This document shows, piece after piece, positions 56,537-64,000 of a stretch of DNA of 64,000 nucleotides. The notes below the pieces were generated by a model. That model was not told the origin of the DNA and made no database searches. It worked only from the letters and a program-made list of their open reading frames with translations. Each line of letters begins with the position of its first letter. Position 1 is the first letter of the stretch. Origin of the DNA: Bacillus sp. SA1-12 (GTDB lineage Bacteria; Bacillota; Bacilli; Bacillales; Bacillaceae); contig NZ_LATZ01000130.1 of the NCBI RefSeq assembly GCF_000981385.1, positions 1 to 64,000 on the forward strand, read 5' to 3'. The position numbers and the translations under genes were made by a program.

Positions 56537-57850
56537 TTATGGTAAATAATTTATAGGATTCACAGAATTCGCAGATCCATTCCATCCACCTTTATGAATT
56601 TCAAAATGTAAATGCGGACCTGTCGAACGGCCGGTAGTCCCCAAAGTTCCTATTTGCTCGCCTTTTGATACAGATTGACCAGAACTTACAAGACGTGAAT
56701 TCATATGTGCATAGACTGTTGTAAACACTTGTCCATTAATTTTATGAGAAATGTACACGACATTTCCATAACTGCTTGAATAATTTGAACGAATGACTGT
56801 TCCGCTTGCTGCTGCAACAATCGGAGTACCAGTACTATTGGCAATATCTATACCTGCATGCAGCTTTGTTTGTCCTGTAACAGGGTGGACCCGTGTACCA
56901 TATCCTGATGTATAAGTACCTGCTGCAGGCCACATGAAGCCGCCGCTTGTAACAGCTGGTGTTTCTGATGAAGCAGAGCTATCAGAACTTGAAGAGCTAG
57001 ATGAGCTTGAAGCACTTGCAGCCGCTTCAGCAGCTTTTCTTTTTGCAGCTTCTGCTGCTTCTGCTGCCGCTCTTGCTGCTGCCTCTTTTTGTCGTTTTTC
57101 TTCTAGTTCAATAGCCTTTTTCTGTTCAGCTAAAAATGCTTGTTCGTCCTCCAGCTCATGCATTTCGTGAACGGCATCATTATGCTCGCCCTCTACTTCC
57201 TTCATGAGCTCCTGCTTTTGTTTTACTTGTACACTTAACTGCTGCTTGAGCACTTCTAATTCAGATAAAGAGTCCTCCAGCTTTTTAAGCTCGCTTTTTA
57301 GATCTGCCTCTGCTTGCTCTAGCAGTTTTTTATCTTCCTCATGGGCTCTCATAATCTCTTGGTCTGCCTCAACAATTGTTGTAACGGCACTTACACGACT
57401 CACTAAGTCACCAAAATCCTGAGCACCTAGAAGCACATCTAAATAGCTGACCATGCCGCCGGTCTCCTGCAAGGAACGGGCACGTTCTTCTAGTAATTTC
57501 ATTCTCTCTTCAATTCTAGCTTTTACTTCTTCAATTTCTGCCTTTAACTCTTCAATGTTTTTCTTTGTTTCTTCAATGCTGGCTTCTTTTTCGCTAATTT
57601 TATTGTTGGTATCAGTAACCTTAAAGTCCAAATTCTTGATTTCTTCATCAAGCTTTGCTTTTTCCGCCTCTAAATTAGCAATTTCACTTTCCTTTTTCTC
57701 AATACTTGACGAAACGTTTGATTGCTTCTGTTGGATATCCTGCTTTTTCTGCTCTAAAGATTCAGCAGAGGCAAGATTGTTATACGGCAGCAGTAATCCG
57801 CTTGTCCCAATGATGGCGGCCAAGCTAAACGATACTAGTCTTCTTTTCAT
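56537..57850 (-). CDS. Coiled-coil M23 peptidoglycan hydrolase (EnvC-like)
   Basis: 437 residues from the ATG at 57850, seven bases after GGAGG; another ATG directly before it is possible. Signal peptide about 1-30, a long coiled coil (about 35-255), an Ala-rich then Ser-rich linker (AAEAAEAAKRKAAEAAAS, then a serine run), and a C-terminal LytM/M23 domain with zinc ligands HAGIDIA (His, Asp) and GPHLHFEI (His-x-His). It cuts peptide cross-links of the wall. Adjacent to ftsX, and with the coiled-coil layout of EnvC/CwlO, it is probably gated by FtsEX. In B. subtilis this slot is empty and the distant CwlO is the FtsEX client. Confidence 0.9.
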   Translation of the reverse strand: MKRRLVSFSLAAIIGTSGLLLPYNNLASAESLEQKKQDIQQKQSNVSSSIEKKESEIANLEAEKAKLDEEIKNLDFKVTDTNNKISEKEASIEETKKNIEELKAEIEEVKARIEERMKLLEERARSLQETGGMVSYLDVLLGAQDFGDLVSRVSAVTTIVEADQEIMRAHEEDKKLLEQAEADLKSELKKLEDSLSELEVLKQQLSVQVKQKQELMKEVEGEHNDAVHEMHELEDEQAFLAEQKKAIELEEKRQKEAAARAAAEAAEAAKRKAAEAAASASSSSSSSSSDSSASSETPAVTSGGFMWPAAGTYTSGYGTRVHPVTGQTKLHAGIDIANSTGTPIVAAASGTVIRSNYSSSYGNVVYISHKINGQVFTTVYAHMNSRLVSSGQSVSKGEQIGTLGTTGRSTGPHLHFEIHKGGWNGSANSVNPINYLP

Positions 57851-57924
57851 CATGTCTCCTCCCACAGTTATGTAAGCATTTTTCTTTCACATACGGAGCC
57901 TGATCCAGACTCTGTTTTATACAT

Positions 57925-57966
57925 TAAAAAAGCTAGTAAACTAGCAATCAAAAGACTGCTAGTTTA
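57925..57966 (-). terminator. Terminator of ftsE-ftsX
   Basis: TAAACTAGCAGTCTTTTGATTGCTAGTTTA followed by CTAGCTTTTTT on the minus strand; the stem includes the ftsX stop codon. Confidence 0.82.
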
Positions 57967-58854
57967 CACTTTTAGGAATTTACGGACAGACATTAAGCTT
58001 CCCCATACACCGATCAATGCACCGATCAAAAGGAGGATCGCTGACACTTGGAAAACAAATGGATTGAATGGCAAGAACTCCACAAATGAACCTTGAAGCT
58101 TTGGCAATGCCCATTTATATAGTGATTGGTAAACGGAGATAATGAGAACAATCGGAATCACCGCTCCAAGCACTCCCAGGAATAATCCTTCAAGGAAGAA
58201 CGGCCAGCGGATAAACCCGTTGGTAGCTCCTACCAGCTTCATAATCTCAATTTCGCGTCGACGTGCAAAAATTGTGATTTTAATTGTATTGGAAATGAGG
58301 AACATCGCTGTAAAAACGAGTCCAATAATGAGACCAATACCAATGTTTCTTGAAATAGAGATGACTTCAAAAAGCTTCTCTACTTCTTCTTGTCCATATT
58401 TTACCTTTGAGGCATTTTCAAGCTTGGCAATTTTATCTGCAACGGCTTTTGTATCCTGCGGATCCGCTGCCTTTACAATAAATACATCGTTTAATGGATT
58501 GTTCTGTTCAAAGAGCTCAAAGGATTCGCCTTCTTCTCCTAAACTTTCTATTAAATTATCAAGCTCTTGTTCCTTAGACGAGAAAGTAATCGAATCAATC
58601 TCTTCTATCTTTTGAATCTCGCTCTTAAGCTTTGCTTGTGCATCTTCATTTGCCGTTACATCGATAAGAACACGAATTTCAACATCGTTTTCAATATTAT
58701 CCGCTACATTATTTAAGTTCATCATGATGACTAAAAATGTACCAACTAAAATCAAAGTCACGGTTACTGCACTAACTGATGCAAACGTCATCCACGTATT
58801 TCTAGCTAAACTTTTTAAGCTTTCACGAAAATGACGACCAAGAGTATTAATCAT
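57964..58854 (-). CDS. ftsX: Cell-wall hydrolase regulator FtsX
   Basis: 296 residues from the ATG at 58854 (AGGGGAG upstream; the frame is open 21 codons earlier without a site). Begins MINTLGRHFRESLKSLARN. Four membrane helices, a large extracellular loop between the first two (about 50-170), and a cytoplasmic MacB-like motif near ARRREIEIMKLVGATNGFI. With FtsE it forms a non-transporting ABC complex that activates a peptidoglycan hydrolase at the outer surface. It overlaps the end of ftsE by eight bases. Confidence 0.95.
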   Translation of the reverse strand: MINTLGRHFRESLKSLARNTWMTFASVSAVTVTLILVGTFLVIMMNLNNVADNIENDVEIRVLIDVTANEDAQAKLKSEIQKIEEIDSITFSSKEQELDNLIESLGEEGESFELFEQNNPLNDVFIVKAADPQDTKAVADKIAKLENASKVKYGQEEVEKLFEVISISRNIGIGLIIGLVFTAMFLISNTIKITIFARRREIEIMKLVGATNGFIRWPFFLEGLFLGVLGAVIPIVLIISVYQSLYKWALPKLQGSFVEFLPFNPFVFQVSAILLLIGALIGVWGSLMSVRKFLKV

Positions 58855-59533
58855 ATATACCGTACTCCCCTCTTGCTTCGTCACGTGCAATCTTTCCATC
58901 CTCGATTGCGATGACACGCTTTTTCAGCGTGTTGACGATTTCCTTATTATGTGTCGCCATAACGATCGTTGTTCCGCGATTGTTAATCTCCTCAAAGAGG
59001 TGCATAATCTCCCAAGATGTATCGGGATCAAGGTTACCTGTCGGCTCATCCGCAATCATAACCGAAGGATTGTTTACAATCGAACGCGCAATTGAAACAC
59101 GCTGCTGTTCCCCGCCTGAAAGCTCATCAGGGAAGAAACGTGCTTTATGTTTGAGCTGAACTAAATCTAGTACGTCTAGTACTCTCTTTTTTATATTTTT
59201 TGGATTTTCGCCAATTACTTCTAAAGCGAATGCCACATTTTCAAAGACTGTAAGCTTCGTCAGCAATTTAAAATCCTGGAATACGACGCCAATGTTACGT
59301 CTTAGCATAGGCACCTTAGATTCCTTTAAAGTGGATAAGTCTACACCGTTAATAATGATTTTACCGCTTGAAGGTTTTTCCTCACGGTACATCATTTTAA
59401 TAAAGGTAGATTTACCGGCGCCACTAGGTCCAACGACGTAGACAAACTCGCCTTGGTTTATTTTTATATCAATCCCATTTATGGCTAATACACCATTTGG
59501 ATATGTTTTGTATACTTCGGACATTTCAATCAT
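58847..59533 (-). CDS. ftsE: ABC ATPase FtsE
   Basis: 228 residues. Walker A GPSGAGKST, Q-loop VVFQDFKLL, signature LSGGEQQR, Walker B VMIADEPTGNLD, switch His in ATHNKEIV. Closely follows the B. subtilis FtsE sequence from MIEMSEVYKTYPNG to the end RGEYG-YD. ATP hydrolysis drives FtsX to switch on wall hydrolysis. First gene of ftsE-ftsX. Confidence 0.95.
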   Translation of the reverse strand: MIEMSEVYKTYPNGVLAINGIDIKINQGEFVYVVGPSGAGKSTFIKMMYREEKPSSGKIIINGVDLSTLKESKVPMLRRNIGVVFQDFKLLTKLTVFENVAFALEVIGENPKNIKKRVLDVLDLVQLKHKARFFPDELSGGEQQRVSIARSIVNNPSVMIADEPTGNLDPDTSWEIMHLFEEINNRGTTIVMATHNKEIVNTLKKRVIAIEDGKIARDEARGEYGIYD

Positions 59534-60015
59534 AAAAACCCACCTAATAGTTGTGTTTTTTGGAAATTTGTCATTCGTTGTCGTATATTGTCGACTAAAT
59601 AGACAGAAAAATACCTTTTCTTCTAAATTACAAAACTCATTATAACATCAAATTTCGGCAAAAGGTGACTAAATTTATATTACAATTTTATTTCAGTAAT
59701 ATTAACAGAAGGGGAAACCTTGATTTAATAAGGGGTTTGCTACTCATCATGGCATAAAGTGACAAAATTGTATACAATTTTTGAAAGCGCTACACTTCAT
59801 TAAAAATTTTAGAACTTTCTGACTAAAATTGCAAGGGGAAATTACGACAAATGTCACAGCAGAAAGCGGAAGAAACTTGCTATTGGGCAAATAAGATGAA
59901 GATGTACTTATCGATTCTGAATGGCAGCATTTTTTTTATTGGCTGTAATACCGGTCTTCCTGTCGTTCTGACTGCACTTGACGTCCATTGCTTTGAAGCT
60001 GGGCACTAATAAATA
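59534..60015. other. Gene-free stretch upstream of ftsE
   Basis: About 480 bases holding the ftsE promoter region and, at about 59858-59890, a shortened copy of the GGGCAAATAAG repeat seen at 21747. A 53-codon plus-strand frame from 59850 is not convincing. TTTTTGAAAGCGCTACAC is a weak catabolite-element lookalike. Confidence 0.4.
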
Positions 60016-60073
60016 AATGAAAATAACAAACGAGGTCATCTCAGTACCTCTTGAGACAGCCTCGTTTTCATTG
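60016..60073 (-). terminator. Terminator of cccB
   Basis: AATGAAAACGAGG...CCTCGTTTGTTATTTT inverted repeat directly after the cccB stop. Confidence 0.85.
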
Positions 60074-60079
60074 CGTTCA

Positions 60080-60421
60080 TTATTTTTTCTCAGAAAGCCA
60101 TGATGCAACAACATCAGCATCTGATTCATTTAAAATTCCTTTTGGCATGCTTCCACGACCGTTAATAATAATATTTTTAATTTCGTCTTTATCGTACTTT
60201 GCCCCAACCTCTGTTAAATTCGGGCCTGCTCCGCCTTCAAGATTTTCTCCATGGCAGCTGATGCAGTTTTGCTGAACGATTTGTTCTGCATCACCGGCAA
60301 CCGTTTCACCTTCCGCACCTTGGTTTGTATCTGCTGCATCATCTTGCGGCTCTTCTGCACCGCCGCAGGCTCCAAGAATCACTGATGTTCCAAGCAATAA
60401 TGCCAGTAGCTTTCCTTTCAC
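60080..60421 (-). CDS. cccB: Membrane-anchored cytochrome c551
   Basis: 113 residues from the GTG at 60421, nine bases after AAAGGAGG; an ATG three codons earlier overlaps that site. Lipoprotein signal with lipobox VILGAC (Cys about 18), an acidic linker, then a small class I cytochrome c with haem motif CISCH and the axial methionine in GRGSMPKG. It carries electrons on the outer face of the membrane, in B. subtilis towards cytochrome oxidases. Position between yvjA and ftsE is as in B. subtilis. Confidence 0.94.
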   Translation of the reverse strand: MKGKLLALLLGTSVILGACGGAEEPQDDAADTNQGAEGETVAGDAEQIVQQNCISCHGENLEGGAGPNLTEVGAKYDKDEIKNIIINGRGSMPKGILNESDADVVASWLSEKK

Positions 60422-60487
60422 GATGAACATCCTCCTTTAAATCGATTATGTAGGCCAATTTCTAAATTCAAGGATATTATAACCTAT

Positions 60488-61351
60488 CTACGCCCGTTTG
60501 AAACCTTCCCCGAGAACCTCTGATGTATCTGTTACAGTAACAAATGCATGCGGGTCAATGCCTCTAACAAGTTGTTTCAACTTTGTGAATTCTGTTTGAT
60601 CAACCACACACATTAATACCGGCCTTTCATTGTTTGTAAAGCCGCCATGTGCCGTTAATCTCGTTACACCTCGATCGATTTCCTGAAGAATTGCCTCTTG
60701 GATCTCTTGCTGTTTATTCGTAATGATCATCGTCATCTTCGAACGTCCTAAGCCTATTTGAACAATATCAATCGTTTTGCTCGTTACATACAAGCCGATT
60801 AGCGCATAAAGGCCGCGCTCCACATCAAAAACAAACGCTGCCGCAAGCACAATTAATCCGTCAATTAAGGCAACGCATGTCCCAAGTGAAAGTCCTGTAT
60901 ACTTATGAATAATTTGCGCTGCCAGATCTGTTCCGCCTGTTGACGCCTTTCCTCTAAACACAATGCCGAGTCCAAGCCCGATTGCAATCCCGCCAAACAA
61001 CGAGCCAAGTAACGGATCCGTTGTCGCAGGCTCCCAATTTCTCGTTAAGTACACAACAAACGGAACAAATATCGTGCCAATTAATGTTTTGATCCCAAAT
61101 TGCTTTCCTAAAAAAATCACTCCGGCAATAAATAGAGGAATATTAAACGCCCACTGAACATAGGCCGGTTCAAAACCAAAGAGTGCATCAAAAATCGTGC
61201 TGATCCCGCTCACACCCCCTGAAGCAATACGATTCGGCAGCAAAAATAAATTAAAGCCAATAGCCACAAACGAAGAACCGATCAAGATATATATGTATTC
61301 AACCAGGTTTCCCTGTTTAGGATGATAAGATTGTTTTTTCTTTCTGCCCAT
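60488..61351 (-). CDS. yvjA: YitT family membrane protein (YvjA)
   Basis: 287 residues. Five to six membrane helices (about 15-175; GGVSGISTIFDALFGFEPAYVQ, then GKASTGGTDLAAQIIHKYTG), followed by a C-terminal DUF2179 domain (about 220-282, TRLTAHGGFTNNERPVLMCVV). YitT/DUF161 proteins are of unknown function. ATG behind AGGAGGTACACATAG. Located between prfB and cccB as in B. subtilis. Confidence 0.92.
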   Translation of the reverse strand: MGRKKKQSYHPKQGNLVEYIYILIGSSFVAIGFNLFLLPNRIASGGVSGISTIFDALFGFEPAYVQWAFNIPLFIAGVIFLGKQFGIKTLIGTIFVPFVVYLTRNWEPATTDPLLGSLFGGIAIGLGLGIVFRGKASTGGTDLAAQIIHKYTGLSLGTCVALIDGLIVLAAAFVFDVERGLYALIGLYVTSKTIDIVQIGLGRSKMTMIITNKQQEIQEAILQEIDRGVTRLTAHGGFTNNERPVLMCVVDQTEFTKLKQLVRGIDPHAFVTVTDTSEVLGEGFKRA

Positions 61352-61647
61352 CTATGTGTACCTCCTATTTTGCTATTTATATGGTTTCGCAAGATGCCAA
61401 AGATGAGTATAGCATTCGTTATTTCATCTGTGAATAACAGCCAAATAACGTGGTAATGAGGTAAAGTACGTTGTTTTGCTTCCTTTTTGGATAGTGTTTG
61501 CATGTTGGATGAAAAAGTTGCAAGGGGGTTTATCTTATATGCCTAAAGTGGATTAGGGTCAGTGGGACAGTCATCCCTACTACGGAGGAGGATATGTCTT
61601 TGAAGACGTCTTTGAAAGACAATAATTGGCGACAAGATTCAAATTTT

Positions 61648-61929
61648 ACTTCATGGCACTCTTCAAAGACTTTAAGCTCATGATTCTCAGCTTTTTTGTC
61701 TTCATGGCACTTTTCAAAGACATTTGGCTAGCGATTCTTAACCTTTTTGTCCTTCATAGCTCTTTTCAAAGACATTTGGCTTGTGATTCTTAACCTTTTT
61801 GTACTTCATGGTGCTTTTCAAAGACATTTGGCGCATGTTTTCTCAACCTTTTTGTCCTTCATAGCCCTTCTATCGGACTTTTTCTGAGGAATCTCCTGCT
61901 GATTTGTCCTCTATAGTCCCTTTTTAAGG
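61648..61929. repeat. Tandem repeat array, about 52-bp unit
   Basis: Five units TGTC(C)TTCATGGCACTTTTC-AAAGACATTTGG-C-GATTCTTAACCTTTT. The last carries CCCTTCTATCGGACTTTTT, the unit of the array at 14318-14510, followed by a short decayed piece. Stem ends vary together: GTCTT pairs AAGAC, while GTCC pairs GGAC. It fills most of the 670-base gap between yvjA and prfB. Confidence 0.85.
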
Positions 61930-61989
61930 ATCTCGCTTTATATTTGATTTATTCTCTTCACTCCTCCATATTATTCTCCCCTCAATAAG

Positions 61990-62022
61990 CACAAAAAAAC
62001 AACCCAATCAGGGTTGTTTTTT
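61990..62022 (-). terminator. Terminator of prfB
   Basis: AACAACCC-TGATT-GGGTTGTT followed by TTTTTGTGC on the minus strand. Confidence 0.9.
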
Positions 62023-62026
62023 GAGA

Positions 62027-63128
62027 TTATGATAATTTTGAGCGTAAGAAGGCATCGATGAATGGATCTAATTCGCCATCCATGACGGCATGAACGTTGC
62101 CGATTTCTGTGTTTGTGCGGTGATCCTTTACCATAGAATATGGGTGGAATACGTAAGAACGGATTTGGCTTCCCCAGCCAATGTCCTTTTGTTCGCCGCG
62201 GATTTCAGCAAGCTCGGCTTCTTGTTCTTCAATTCGTTTTTGGTATAGCTTTGCTTGTAGCATTTTCATTGCGCGTTCACGGTTTTTAATTTGGGAGCGC
62301 TCTGTTTGACACGTTACCACGATATTTGTTGGGATGTGGGTAATCCGTACCGCCGAGTCAGTTGTATTAATATGCTGACCGCCGGCTCCGCTTGCACGGT
62401 ACGTATCAATTTTTAAATCCTCTGTACGAATTTCAATATCGATTTCTTCGTTAAATTCCGGCATAACCTCACATGATACAAAGGATGTATGACGGCGGCC
62501 AGATGAATCGAACGGTGAAATCCGGACGAGACGGTGAACGCCTTTTTCTGCTTTTAAATAACCGTAGGCATTATGGCCTTTTATAAGTAAGGTAACACTT
62601 TTGATACCTGCTTCATCACCTGGCAGGTAATCAAGCGTTTCAACCTTGAAGCCTTTTTTCTCTGCCCAGCGTGTGTACATACGAAGCAGCATGGAACCCC
62701 AATCTTGAGATTCTGTACCGCCTGCACCTGGATGCAGCTCCAAAATGGCATTATTTTTATCATATGGTTCACTTAATAAAAGCTGAAGCTCAAAGTCATT
62801 TAACAGACCGACCAGATCCTTTAATTCAGAAACAAGCTCTTCCTGCAGGTCATCATCTTGCTCCTCTTTAACCAGGTCATAGGTTAATTGCAGGTTCTCA
62901 TACGTTTCATTTAAGTTATGAAACTGATCAACCATCTCTTTCAATGCATTCGTTTCATTAATAACAGCTTGGGCTGCATTTTGGTTATCCCAGAAATCAG
63001 GGGCAGTCATTTGCCCTTCAAGCTGCTGAATGCGTGCTTCCTTAATATCGAGGTCAAAGAGACCCCCTAAAGTCCGCTAAACGTTTAGCTGTTTTTTCAA
63101 GCTCTTGTCGAATTTCTACTAATTCCAT
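62027..63128 (-). CDS. prfB: Peptide chain release factor 2, with programmed +1 frameshift
   Basis: The first frame starts with ATG at 63128, encodes [20 protein letters not shown], then RGSL, and meets TGA at 63054-63056. The slippery CTT-TGA-C with AGGGGG three bases upstream (63062-63068) is the classic +1 autoregulatory site; the frame then continues as [11 protein letters not shown] to the end, giving about 366 residues. RF2 features: stop-codon recognition tripeptide SPF in [13 protein letters not shown] and catalytic GGQ in [13 protein letters not shown]. It releases peptides at UGA and UAA. It follows secA, as in B. subtilis. Confidence 0.97.
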
Positions 63129-63161
63129 TTACGTCACCTCAAAAAATAAGTTATGTTGGTT

Positions 63162-63240
63162 AGCCAGATTCCGTTCATTTAGAAGTCTGGCTCTATTCGC
63201 AAACAAGAGAGAGGCGGTGGTCACCTCTCTCATTTTTCAT
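63162..63240 (-). terminator. Two hairpins between secA and prfB
   Basis: GAGAGAGG...CCTCTCTC with TTGTTTG after it on the minus strand (63208-63240), then AGCCAGA...TCTGGCT (63162-63193). The first is a likely partial terminator of secA. Confidence 0.7.
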
Positions 63241-63263
63241 ATCTATTTGCTTTTCATTACGGT

Positions 63264-64000
63264 TTATTGGCCGCAGCAGTTTTTATATTTTTTGCCGCTG
63301 CCGCAGATGCATGGCTCATTTCGGCCGATCTCTACAACCTTGCGGGCCGGCTTTTTCTTAGGCGCTTCATCGCCTTCTTTTGGATGGACGGCTGTTTGGC
63401 CTTTTGCCACCTCTTCACGCTCAAGGTTATTGCGGATTTGCGCCTTCATGATATATTTCGCTACATCTTCCTCAATGGCAGAAATCATGCTTTCAAACAT
63501 CGCAAAGCCTTCCATTTGATATTCACGCAACGGATCATTTTGTCCGTATGCACGTAGATGAATGCCTTGGCGAAGCTGATCCATCGCATCGATGTGATCC
63601 ATCCATTTTGAATCAACCGCACGAAGAAGAATAACTTTTTCAAACTCGCGCATTTGCTCTTGGCCAAAGTCTTCTTCTTTTTGATCATAATAGTCTTTGG
63701 CTTTTTTGGTGATCATCTCGATGATTTCTTCAGGGTCTTGGCCGCGAAGGTCATTTAACTCAAGATCGCCTTCTTGAAGAATATTAGCATTCATATAATC
63801 TATAAGACCTTCTAAGTTCCAGGCTTCCTCATCCTCTTCCCGCGGCGTATAAGAAGCTACGGTACGCTCAATTGTTGAAACGAGCATTTTTTCCACAATA
63901 TCGCGTAGATTTTCAGAATCAAGAACCTCAAATCGCTGCTTATAAATGACTTCACGCTGCTGACGTAAGACATCGTCATATTGGAGAAGCTGTTTACGAG
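63264..64000 (-). CDS. secA: Preprotein translocase ATPase SecA, C-terminal part
   Basis: Cut by the right edge; the last 245 residues are present, starting [19 protein letters not shown]. The helical scaffold/wing segment includes [22 protein letters not shown], and the zinc-binding tail is [18 protein letters not shown], which binds SecB-like partners or membranes. SecA drives export through SecYEG. In the same direction as prfB, 135 bases apart. Confidence 0.97.
   Translation of the reverse strand, partial: RKQLLQYDDVLRQQREVIYKQRFEVLDSENLRDIVEKMLVSTIERTVASYTPREEDEEAWNLEGLIDYMNANILQEGDLELNDLRGQDPEEIIEMITKKAKDYYDQKEEDFGQEQMREFEKVILLRAVDSKWMDHIDAMDQLRQGIHLRAYGQNDPLREYQMEGFAMFESMISAIEEDVAKYIMKAQIRNNLEREEVAKGQTAVHPKEGDEAPKKKPARKVVEIGRNEPCICGSGKKYKNCCGQ

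Noticed and set aside
59780-59797. Possible catabolite-responsive element TGAAAGCGCTACAC
   Set aside because: Three mismatches to the consensus at its 3' end and no sugar gene nearby.
59850-60009. 53-codon plus-strand frame (MSQQKAEETCYW...) with AGGGGA upstream
   Set aside because: Its first part is a decayed Bacillus intergenic repeat and the rest resembles nothing known; spacing to the ribosome-like site is long.
59908-60129. 73-codon minus-strand frame at the cccB terminator
   Set aside because: Overlaps the 3' end of cccB in another frame and runs through its terminator.

Overview
The window is a stretch of chromosome from a low-GC, endospore-forming member of the Bacillaceae (Bacillus sensu lato). 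Markers for this are an orphan GerA-type germination permease, the secA-prfB-yvjA-cccB-ftsE-ftsX-ctpB-swrA-minJ block in the order known from Bacillus subtilis, purine-rich Shine-Dalgarno sites, and intergenic repeats typical of the family. No species can be named from sequence alone. No phage, CRISPR array, rRNA or tRNA was seen. The only mobile element is the 5' end of a group IIC intron at the left edge.

Layout. 1-8.1 kb: group IIC intron end behind a terminator, a pentapeptide-repeat protein, a DinB-like protein, a class D beta-lactamase behind two BlaI-type operators, a flavin-binding oxidase-like protein, a GerAB-type permease, a secreted alkaline phosphatase with a likely Pho box, and a PhoU-like DUF47 protein. 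8.4-13 kb: the RND exporter swrC and its divergent TetR-type regulator, with three matching operators between them. 13-24 kb: manA, cardiolipin synthase, an aminotransferase, a HAD phosphatase, a Tat-exported phosphoesterase, a DeoR-type regulator, and an ABC-F ATPase with an attenuator-like leader.

24.5-45.1 kb is a carbohydrate region. It holds a GH1 phospho-beta-glucosidase with a divergent RpiR-type regulator; the mannitol PTS locus mtlA-mtlR-mtlF-mtlD; a DHA2 drug exporter; and the galactan operon ganS-ganP-ganQ-ganA-ganB with its LacI-type regulator ganR. In the gan system a secreted GH53 galactanase cuts galactan, an ABC importer takes up the galacto-oligosaccharides, and a GH42 enzyme splits them inside the cell. 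Identical dyads mark GanR operators at both gan promoters.

45.4-52.4 kb: three CBO0543-family membrane protein genes, one of them broken by frameshifts, a nitroreductase, and a quinone/catechol detoxification cluster (mhqP; then mhqO, a flavin reductase, a second dioxygenase and mhqD) with two near-perfect MhqR-type operators. 52.7-64 kb: the conserved division, envelope and motility block minJ, swrA, ctpB, an M23 hydrolase, ftsX, ftsE, cccB, yvjA, prfB (with the programmed +1 frameshift) and the C-terminus of secA.

The least explained material is non-coding: a 67-bp dispersed repeat in three intergenic regions, two related arrays with a period of about 52 bp lying 47 kb apart, a 21-bp array beside mtlA, and a GC-rich element at three borders of sugar loci. 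No wholly new protein system was recognised.
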